Positions 1 to 7,000 of a stretch of DNA of 10,035 nucleotides are shown here, piece by piece. Source of the stretch: UBA8437 sp003445035. GTDB lineage: Bacteria; Planctomycetota; Planctomycetia; Planctomycetales; Planctomycetaceae. A program made the translations under genes and the position numbers. Below the pieces are notes generated by a model. That model made no database searches. It had not been told where the DNA came from and was given only the letters and a program-made list of their open reading frames with translations. The stretch spans positions 1-10,035 of the forward strand of contig CALCHI010000106.1 in NCBI GenBank assembly GCA_937901285.1, in the 5' to 3' direction. Each line of letters opens with the position of its first letter. The first letter of the stretch is position 1.

Positions 1-1353
1 TTCGTCGACGACTATCTGCTGGAGAGCTTCCGTGACACCACGCGGGTCCTGAATCCCTCGGAAAAGTCTGATGTCAATCCCGTTCTGCGGGCGGACAAAC
101 CCTGGGAAGGCCGCGAGGTGCGGGTCGACGCGGTGATCTACGAGGAGCAGGAGAAGCTCTTCCGCATGTGGTACAGCTCCGATGCCGGACCCTGCCTTGC
201 CACGTCCAAGGATGGTGTGCACTGGAAGAAGCCGGTTCTCGGGTTGGTCGAATACAAGGGGTCCAAGCAGAACAACATTCTCCCGCCCGAACAGGTCAAG
301 ACCTACTTCTTCAAGGATCTGCACGAAACAGACCCCGCCAAGCGGTACAAGGGACTCGAGCGGCACGGCTCTCTGTCCACGACGATGCACTTTGATCTCT
401 ACTATTCACCGGATGGGTTTCATTGGACCCCGTTCTCCAAGAACCCGGTGATCGACACCTCGCCTCGCAGAGGTCGCTGGGGGCCGACCGTCTTCATGGG
501 ATGGGATCCCATCCGCAAGGTCTACGCGGTTCACAATGAGAACAGCCTCCATCGGTGGTCACCAGCCGGACGGCGATTGATCGGTCGGGCGGAGAGCCCG
601 GACATGATTCACTGGAGCGAAGCGGAGACCATCATTGCTCCGGATGATCAAGACCCGTCGGACATGGACTTTTATTGCATGCCGGCCATGGCCTACGAAA
701 ACCTGTACGTAGGCCTCCTTTGGACATTTCGTACCATCCGAACGACGATCGTTCCCCAGATCGTCTTCAGCCGAGACGGGATCCACTACAACCGCAGCTA
801 CCGTGAACCCTTCATCGCTCGCGGAGCCAAGGGCGCGTTTGATGCCGCTGTCGTCTATCCGATCAACCCCATCGTCCACGGCGATCGGATCCTCTTCTAC
901 TACACCGGTGGCAACTACCGGGACAACACGACGATGAGGGCCCTGGGTGACAAGACGACGTTTGCGGTCGGGCTGGCGACGAGTCCCCGTGACAGATTCG
1001 TGTCTTTTGAAGGGGCCCGGTTTTCGGATGAAGCCGGTCGGAAACCCTACAGCGAGGTGGTGACCCGCACCTTTTCATTCACCGGGAAACAGTTGCACCT
1101 GAACCTCCAGGCCAACCTGTATACCGGCGCAGGTGTCTCGGGACCCTGCGGAATGTGGGTCGAGATCATGGACACGACGCATCACCCGATTCCGGGCTTC
1201 AGCATGAGGGAGTTCGACCCTGTCCACCAGGGAGGACTCGACCAGGTCGTGTCGTGGAAGGGAAGAAGTGATCTGAGTGCACTGGTGGGGAGGCCGATCA
1301 AGCTGCGTTTCCATTTCAGAAACGCGAGCTTCTACGCCTTCCAGTTCAAGTAG
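1..1353 (+). CDS. Glycoside hydrolase-like five-bladed beta-propeller protein, 5'-truncated by the window edge
   Basis: The frame is open from base 1 to the TAG at 1351-1353, giving 450 visible residues. The GTG at 118 is not the start, because clear homologous-looking sequence precedes it (FVDDYLLESFRDTTRVLNP, then NPVLRADKPWEG). An opening of the type 'FVDD..hhE' followed by 'NPVL..D.PWE' is familiar from planctomycete proteins related to the GH32/GH43/GH62 five-bladed propellers. Blade signatures of the form S-x-D-G-x-H-W recur at residues 69-75 (SKDGVHW), 136-142 (SPDGFHW), 199-205 (SPDMIHW) and 257-263 (SRDGIHY), with a degenerate fifth near 328-336, which agrees with five blades. Residues from about 350 to the end look like a C-terminal beta-sandwich. 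Inference: an exported carbohydrate-active or carbohydrate-binding protein. No catalytic residues can be assigned safely and the substrate is unknown. The signal peptide, if any, lies outside the window. The gene is convergent with the PhyH gene, 69 bases apart. The gap contains only a weak AT-rich hairpin (AATGA-TTT-TCATT, near 1364-1376) and no convincing terminator. Confidence 0.7.
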   Translation, partial: FVDDYLLESFRDTTRVLNPSEKSDVNPVLRADKPWEGREVRVDAVIYEEQEKLFRMWYSSDAGPCLATSKDGVHWKKPVLGLVEYKGSKQNNILPPEQVKTYFFKDLHETDPAKRYKGLERHGSLSTTMHFDLYYSPDGFHWTPFSKNPVIDTSPRRGRWGPTVFMGWDPIRKVYAVHNENSLHRWSPAGRRLIGRAESPDMIHWSEAETIIAPDDQDPSDMDFYCMPAMAYENLYVGLLWTFRTIRTTIVPQIVFSRDGIHYNRSYREPFIARGAKGAFDAAVVYPINPIVHGDRILFYYTGGNYRDNTTMRALGDKTTFAVGLATSPRDRFVSFEGARFSDEAGRKPYSEVVTRTFSFTGKQLHLNLQANLYTGAGVSGPCGMWVEIMDTTHHPIPGFSMREFDPVHQGGLDQVVSWKGRSDLSALVGRPIKLRFHFRNASFYAFQFK

Positions 1354-1422
1354 GCCCAGCCTCAATGATTTTCATTCGAAGTGTGCCGCTTGTTCACCGC
1401 ATGCCGTGGTCCCGTCCCGTGA

Positions 1423-2355
1423 TCAGCCCCGTCGAAGGCCGCGGGACCCGAATCCCGCCAGGTATCGTACGGTCGGTGACATTCCGGTCGCCTGTTCGGC
1501 GGTGAGGTCCCGTGTGTAATCGGTGAACGGCTGGACCCAGCTGCGACAGTAGTAGCAGAGGATCGCGCGGCGGGGCTGTTCGGTCGTGTTCGGGCCCGAA
1601 CGGTGCCAGGTGTTGGAGAGCCAGACAGCGACCGATCCCGCGGGGGCGCACAGGGTCACCTCCCCGTCCATCTCTCCACCGGACCAGGTCGGCTTTTTCC
1701 GCGAGAGATGGCTCCCGGGCACGATTCGAGTGGCGCCGTTGTCGGGGGTGAAATCATCGAGCATCCAGGCGTTCTGAGTCGTCAGGGGAAAATCGGGTAA
1801 CGGTTCGGGCAGCTGTCCCAGTGGAACATCCACGTGCCAGGCACCCCCGTCGGTTCCACCGCCGATGCTGGTGGCACTGACATCGGAGAGAATGCAGTCA
1901 TCGCCCAGCACCTGGCGGACAATTCCGAGCACCTCGGGGTGCTCGACCAAATCGGCAATTTCCTCGCCCTTGGTCAGCAGGTTCCAGACACGCTGCGAAC
2001 GGTCACGGTCGAACAGTGTCGGCAGATGCAGGAAGCACTTGTTGACGCGTTCAGGTTCGACGGGCCACGGCGTCCCATGATTGACGGCCCGGGTGTGGCG
2101 GATTCGCTGAACCAGCCGGGTGAGTTCTTCACGGCTGACCGTGTAACTCTCGGAGAGGTAGGACTCGAGCTGGTCGTCACCGGCCGCCTTCGGGGCCTCG
2201 GCAGGCACATAGGGTGTGACTCGTTCTTGATGCATCCGTTCATCGACAACCTGGCGTAATCGTTCGATGATCGTTGGCGAGAGCACGTTTTCCAGGATGA
2301 CGTATCCCCGTTCACCAAGTTGTCGCACCGCCTGTTGAGGGTCGAGGGTTGTCAT
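1423..2355 (-). CDS. Phytanoyl-CoA dioxygenase (PhyH) family Fe(II)/2-oxoglutarate oxygenase
   Basis: The 310-residue product belongs to the PhyH family of non-haem iron, 2-oxoglutarate-dependent oxygenases. The opening (LGERGYVILENVLSP, residues 13-27) is the standard PhyH N-terminus. The iron triad is visible as H174-V-D176 (GGAWHVDVPLG) plus the distal H251 (NTWHRSGPN). R262 or R263, about 11-12 residues after H251, is the likely 2-oxoglutarate carboxylate ligand. The core segment WMLDDFTPDNGATRIVPGSH (197-216) is diagnostic. The protein has full family length, no signal peptide and no membrane segment, so it is probably cytoplasmic. The start chosen is the ATG at 2353-2355, preceded by TAGGA nine bases upstream. 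An in-frame GTG at 2400 would add 15 residues but has no ribosome-binding site. The TGA is at 1423-1425. Substrate unknown: planctomycetes carry many PhyH paralogues and the neighbours give no firm clue. The gene is divergent from the DUF1501 gene (248 bases apart). Confidence 0.93.
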   Translation of the reverse strand: MTTLDPQQAVRQLGERGYVILENVLSPTIIERLRQVVDERMHQERVTPYVPAEAPKAAGDDQLESYLSESYTVSREELTRLVQRIRHTRAVNHGTPWPVEPERVNKCFLHLPTLFDRDRSQRVWNLLTKGEEIADLVEHPEVLGIVRQVLGDDCILSDVSATSIGGGTDGGAWHVDVPLGQLPEPLPDFPLTTQNAWMLDDFTPDNGATRIVPGSHLSRKKPTWSGGEMDGEVTLCAPAGSVAVWLSNTWHRSGPNTTEQPRRAILCYYCRSWVQPFTDYTRDLTAEQATGMSPTVRYLAGFGSRGLRRG

Positions 2356-2412
2356 CACAGTGTGTCCTACCGGGGAAGCGAACGACGACAAAGTCGGCAC
2401 TCGGCGAATGGA

Positions 2413-2429
2413 TGTCCAGGCGTGTCCAG
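2413..2429. repeat. Short direct repeat TGTCCAG x2, 10-base period
   Basis: Two identical copies of tgtccag lie at 2413-2419 and 2423-2429, separated by gcg, so they start exactly 10 bases apart, about one helical turn. They lie between the divergent PhyH and DUF1501 genes, roughly 60-75 bases upstream of the PhyH ATG. The spacing would suit a regulator binding one face of the DNA, but a 7-base repeat can arise by chance and no regulator gene is nearby. Confidence 0.3.
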
Positions 2430-2590
2430 TATTTTGTGGGGCGGTGCAAACGGGGTCAATCGGCGTGCGGCCAGGGAACCATGGGCGATTGCCGGCCCGC
2501 CCTTCTGGAAGTTTTGGCCTTCGTCAACACACCTTCGGGTTTCGCGGTCTCCGCCGCCGATATAGACTGAGGGGAGCAGAGCCAGGTTTC

Positions 2591-2595
2591 GAGGG
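2591..2595 (+). promoter_or_regulatory. Ribosome-binding site for DUF1501 GTG start
   Basis: GAGGG lies eight bases before the GTG at 2604 and is what fixes that start. The ATG at 2599 is in another frame, only three bases from the GAGGG, and reads just three codons before a stop (ATG CCG TGC TGA), so it is not the gene start. Confidence 0.65.
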
Positions 2596-2603
2596 ATCAT
2601 GCC

Positions 2604-3953
2604 GTGCTGACATTCTCCGACCAAAAGACGTTTCGTCATTGTGACGGACTCTCACGCCGTTCCTTTCTACAGGTTGGCGGATTGGCTCTTGGCGGCCTGA
2701 CGTTGCCTGACATCTTGCGGGCCGAAGCGGCCGCCGGAGTCAGCAACCCGCACAAAGCCGTGATCATGATCTACCTGACCGGTGGGCCCCCTCACCAGGA
2801 CACGGTGGACCTGAAGCCGGAGGCTCCGGCCGATATTCGCGGCGAATTTCAGCCCATCAGTACGAACCTGCCGGGCGTGCACGTCAGCGAACACCTGCCG
2901 CGGATCGCCCGGCGGATGGATCGCATCACGACGATCCGGACGCTGGTGGGCTCCACCGGTGGCCATTCGTCTTTTCAGTGCGTGACCGGTCGCAACAGAA
3001 GCAACCAGCCGTCCGGTGGCTGGCCCGGTTTCGAATCGATCGTTTCCCAGCTGTACGGTCCGGCTCACCCGGCGGTTCCACCCGGGATCAATCTCTTCAT
3101 GAAGATGGCGCACGGTCCCTACAACCACCCCGGCTCGGGATTTCTGGGGGCTGCTCACCAGGCCTTTCAGGCCGAAGGGGATGCCCGCGCCAACATGACG
3201 CTCAACAAGGGCGTGTCGCTCGATCGGCTGGGACGGCGGCGAGACTTGCTGTCCGGTTTTGATCGCTTCCGTCGCTCGGTCGACGGCACCCGGGAGTCTG
3301 CCGGCCTGGATCCGTTCGCCGAACAGGCTCTCAACGTGCTGACGTCGAGCCGCCTGGCTGATGCTCTTGATCTGACCAGGGAATCTCCGGAGATTCGCGA
3401 CAGTTACGGCAAGGACGATCCCAAGGCGTTGTCTTACGGGCACCTGGGCTACCAGGCCATCATGTCCAAGTTCCTGACGGCTCGACGCCTGGTGCAGGCC
3501 GGTGCCCGGTGCGTCTCGGTCACATTTGCGGATTTCGACTGGCACGGAGGCAACTTCTCCAACGGACGCAAGGTGCTCCCGCTGTTCGACCAGGGGTTCA
3601 CCGCATTGGTGGATGACCTCCATCGACTGGGCATGCAGGATGATGTGACCGTGGTGGCATGGGGGGAATTTGGACGAACGCCCAAGGTCAACAAGAATGC
3701 CGGACGCGACCACTGGAGCCGCAATGCCTTCGCATTGCTGGCCGGCGGAGGCATGCCGAATGGACAGGTCATTGGTACGACCAACCGGTACGCCGAAGAG
3801 CCGCTGACTCGCCCGGTTCATTTCCAGGAAGTCTTTGCGACGTTGTATCGCAATCTTGGTCTGGATGTGTCTCAGGTCACCGTGAGTGATCTGAATGGCC
3901 GTCCACACTACCTGGTCGACAACGGCGTGCGACCTCTCGCCGAGTTGATATGA
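2604..3953 (+). CDS. DUF1501 domain protein, Tat-exported (alkaline phosphatase/sulfatase-like fold)
   Basis: The 449-residue product is a full-length DUF1501 protein, a family related to the alkaline phosphatase/sulfatase superfamily and greatly expanded in planctomycetes. Residues 1-45 form a twin-arginine signal: LSRRSFLQVGG (16-26, R18-R19), a hydrophobic stretch (LALGGLTLPDIL), then LRAEAAAG, a plausible signal-peptidase site. Export across the cytoplasmic membrane in folded form is therefore expected. Family landmarks are YLTGGPPHQDTVDLKP (57-72, probable metal-binding N-terminal motif), FADFDWHGGNF (308-318) and WGEFGRTPKVNKNAGRDHW (353-371), the most characteristic block. The start is GTG at 2604 with GAGGG eight bases upstream; the MLTFS opening matches the usual family start. 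The TGA is at 3951-3953. In planctomycetes such genes often follow a large DUF1549/DUF1553 cytochrome-type gene, but here the upstream neighbour is a divergent PhyH gene, so this copy stands alone. The biochemical activity of DUF1501 proteins is not established. Confidence 0.93.
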   Translation: MLTFSDQKTFRHCDGLSRRSFLQVGGLALGGLTLPDILRAEAAAGVSNPHKAVIMIYLTGGPPHQDTVDLKPEAPADIRGEFQPISTNLPGVHVSEHLPRIARRMDRITTIRTLVGSTGGHSSFQCVTGRNRSNQPSGGWPGFESIVSQLYGPAHPAVPPGINLFMKMAHGPYNHPGSGFLGAAHQAFQAEGDARANMTLNKGVSLDRLGRRRDLLSGFDRFRRSVDGTRESAGLDPFAEQALNVLTSSRLADALDLTRESPEIRDSYGKDDPKALSYGHLGYQAIMSKFLTARRLVQAGARCVSVTFADFDWHGGNFSNGRKVLPLFDQGFTALVDDLHRLGMQDDVTVVAWGEFGRTPKVNKNAGRDHWSRNAFALLAGGGMPNGQVIGTTNRYAEEPLTRPVHFQEVFATLYRNLGLDVSQVTVSDLNGRPHYLVDNGVRPLAELI

Positions 3954-4020
3954 CCGGCAACCGTGAAGTGGACAACGGTCCCGGGGTCTGCGGTTGAGAG
4001 GCGGAGCCCGGAGGGGCCTG

Positions 4021-7000
4021 TCAGTCCGACTGGAACTTGATCGTGATACGGCTCTTGAGGCCCTGCATCTCGAGGCGAGCGGCGCGTGGGTCGTACCAGG
4101 CCAGCACGATGCGGTCAGTCGAAAGCTTGTCTTCGAGCAACAGGGTTCGGCCGGTTTTCGAATCAAGCAGTTCGACAAGCATCCGTTGTCTGCCTCCACG
4201 GCCGCGGTCCCTGGTGCGGCCGAGCAGGATCAGGGCCGGGAGATGATCGTGTCGGAATCGGACGACGCTCCGTAGTGGCACCGTTCTCCGCCAGCGGATC
4301 GTGCGGGTGTCGGCGTTGATTGCCAACAGGTGCCCGTGAACGTGAGTGACTGGCAGCATCGTGTCGCCGACAAAATAGACCGGAGCATTGACGGCCCGGG
4401 GAGCCACAGCGCCCTGGGCGGGTAGCATCGCGATGTACCAGCAGTCGCGGTCGCGGAAGACCTTGATGGAACTTATCCGTTCGTCGCCGTCGCCCAGCAC
4501 TTCGAGTTTCAGTTGCCGTGTGTCGGTGACGAGGTCGTGGACCTGGAGTTGGCCGTCAGAATCGATCCAGGCGAGGTGGTGGTCGGGAGTGGCAACCGGG
4601 AAGATGCGGTCTTTGAGCGGTTCATCGATCACCGTGCGGTTGGTCAGCGGGTCCCACACCCGGATTCGCTGCATGCCATTTCCCTCGGTTGTGACGTACA
4701 TCAGGTGGCGACCGAACACGCGGCGGCGGGTGCGAGAGGTGATGGGCAGGCGGGCCTGGAGCCGGCGGTGTCCGGTGAGAGTGTCGTAGACGTCGTGGCT
4801 GATTCGGTCGCCGCGGCTGACGACAAGCACGTGATCGTCGCCGAAGAATCCCGAGGCGGCATCGGCGAAACTGCCGCTGCCGGTTTCCAGGTCACCTCGA
4901 CGCCACAGCAGCTCCCCGTCGATCGGGCTGCACGCCACCAGGTGCTGTCGCGACTGGAACGTGACGGCCAGGACACCGGACGGGCCCACTCGGAGCATCT
5001 CGGGCCGGGTGGCCAGCGGAGCAAATGTCCGTTTCCACAAAGGGCGGGTCTCGCTGCGTTCGAGCAACGAGAGGCCGAGCATGGAGGAATGCGACCCCAG
5101 CGGCAACAGGTGGCCGCTGCGAGACTGGTGCCACCAGATCGGGACGCTGAACTGGGCAGGCAGGTCGATATGGCCCGCCTCGACACCAACCTGGCGGTCC
5201 ATCAACGTCACTCGCCGGGTGGAATTGGTGTAGGTCTCCAGCAGGTCGAACGTGGACCGTTCGGAGGTACTGAAGCGGCGGCGGACTTTCTGGTAGGTCC
5301 TGGGCAGCTCGGCGATGGCGGCCACCGAGGTGTCCATGGTGATCTCGGCTCGGGTCGCCCGGGGAGTGGGGTGATGGTGGGTTTGCCAGATCCCCTTGGC
5401 CAAGTCGTCGGGTGGACGCCGCGCCACCCACTGGCTGCCGGTGAAACCGTCGATGCCGGCCACGTCGGCAAGGCGGCCGTTGGCCAGTTCTTCGAACAGC
5501 GGACCGCACTCGTCCTGGAGTCCCAGGCGACTCCACAATGAGATCAGTGCGACGGTTGCCGAGAGCCGGGATGTCGGGCCTCCGTGGTTTCGAATCGCCA
5601 ACAAGAGCAACTCGGCCTGTTGGAAACGGCCGATTTCAACAAGCCGAGCGGCAACTGTGAGCCGGACCGGGTCGGCCACAGGGTTGTTGGCGTGGCGGCG
5701 CACGAACGACAGTTGGTCGTCCAGAGAGGCCGACTTGGACAGTGCTGCGGTTTGACGCGTGAGGCGGTCCAGCAACATTCGGTCTGCGGCCGCATCGCGC
5801 GCTGCCGCTCCGGCCAGCGCGCGACGTGAGAGAGCGGTGATCCAGGTGCTGTGAGAGAGCACGTGGATCCCGTCACGGTCGGCAGTGATCTCCGTGATGC
5901 CGCCGTCGACGGGTCGGGTTCGCAGCGAGTTGAGTCGGGTGGCGGATTCGAAAGCCGACACCGGGTCATTCTGGTCAAGGTGCCAGCGGCCCTCCTCAAC
6001 CAGCACACGGGCCGACTGGCGAGGCGTGTCGGCCAATTGTGCGAGCCGGCTCAGCAACGGTCCGGCGTCGGAAGCCGGGCGGGTGCGAGCCGCGGCCAGT
6101 TGCAGGAACAGCAACTCCCTGAGGATCCGGCGTCCTCTTCGGCTGATCACCGGGTTGTCGCTGTCAACGATCGAGTCAAGCAGCTTTCGGGACTCGTCAT
6201 GCTGGCCGAGTGCCAGGGTCAGTTCGGCCGCATGCAACCGCAGGCGGTCGTTGCCGGGATCGGTGAGAAGCTCGGAGCGGACATGCGACAGTTGCGGTGT
6301 GGCCTGCGGAAAGGCTGTGATCCGGTCAGCAGTCAGCGAGAGGATCCACTTGCCACCGACGATGAGGTTGCCGGGACGGAGACCGCCGGAGGCAGGGAGT
6401 CCCACCGGCTCGCTGGTGTCGGTTGCCGGGCCACCCAGTTGTCGAGCGGGTGGCAGGCTGAGCCCCACTTCGTGACCGGTGTCGATTTCCAGACAGGTGA
6501 TCCGACCAGATTTCAGTGGGATCAGGTAGCGGTCCTGGCCCAGGCGGACGCCACGTCCCGAGACGAGTCCCGGTCGCCGTTGCCAGGTGGCGCGGCCGGT
6601 GAGGGGGTCGAGACCCTGGACCTGTCGTGGACCCACAACCAACAGCGTCTTCGGGGAGGCGGCGGCCACGTATTCGATGCCCTCCCGTCCGCGTGACCAG
6701 CTCGAGCGGCCTGTTTCCAGGTTCACGCTGGTGATCCGATCACCAAGTGGCGACAACAGAATCGCGTGACCGGATGTGACCAGCGGCAGGTTGGCCAGGC
6801 CCGCATCACCGGGTAGCGGGCGGGTCAGTGACGACCGGTTTGAACGATATCGACCGTTTGAACGGCTGGGGCCGCGACCGTCGTGTGCCCAGGCGAGGGT
6901 GCCGTCAACCAGGTTGATGGCCACGGTGACACCGGTGCCGGTGGTGCAGATTGCCAGCCCGGAGGCTTGTGACGGCAAGCATGCGGCCGAATGCCGCCCA

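Larger units (their letters stand above)
2356..2603. promoter_or_regulatory. Divergent intergenic region between PhyH and DUF1501 genes
   Basis: This 248-base gap must hold the promoters of both divergent genes. On the minus strand the PhyH ribosome-binding site (TAGGA, 2365-2369) is clear. On the plus strand the only AT-rich hexamer near the DUF1501 gene is tataga (2561-2566), a possible -10, but no good -35 sits 16-18 bases upstream of it. A spaced direct repeat lies at 2413-2429. No convincing ORF is present: the small frames crossing the gap are GC-rich shadows. That promoters lie here is inferred from gene orientation, not from recognised consensus boxes. Confidence 0.45.

Noticed and set aside
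2599..2610. Three-codon ORF ATG-CCG-TGC-TGA overlapping the DUF1501 start, possible translational leader
   Set aside because: The GAGGG is only three bases from this ATG, too close to serve it, while it is well placed for the GTG at 2604; nothing else supports translation.
3954..4020. Possible bidirectional terminator between the convergent DUF1501 and propeller genes
   Set aside because: Only 4-bp stems (for example GCCC-GGAG-GGGC) and no T-tract on either strand; too weak to call.
2667..4199. A 510-codon minus-strand open frame opposite the DUF1501 gene
   Set aside because: It lies antisense to a gene with unmistakable family motifs, shows no domain of its own, and is the expected shadow of a GC-rich gene.
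4513..5541. A 342-codon plus-strand open frame opposite the large propeller gene
   Set aside because: It is fully antisense to readable propeller blades and has no recognisable motif or ribosome-binding site; codon-bias shadow.
5851..6696. A 281-codon plus-strand open frame inside the propeller gene
   Set aside because: Antisense to helical and propeller sequence, low-complexity composition; shadow frame.
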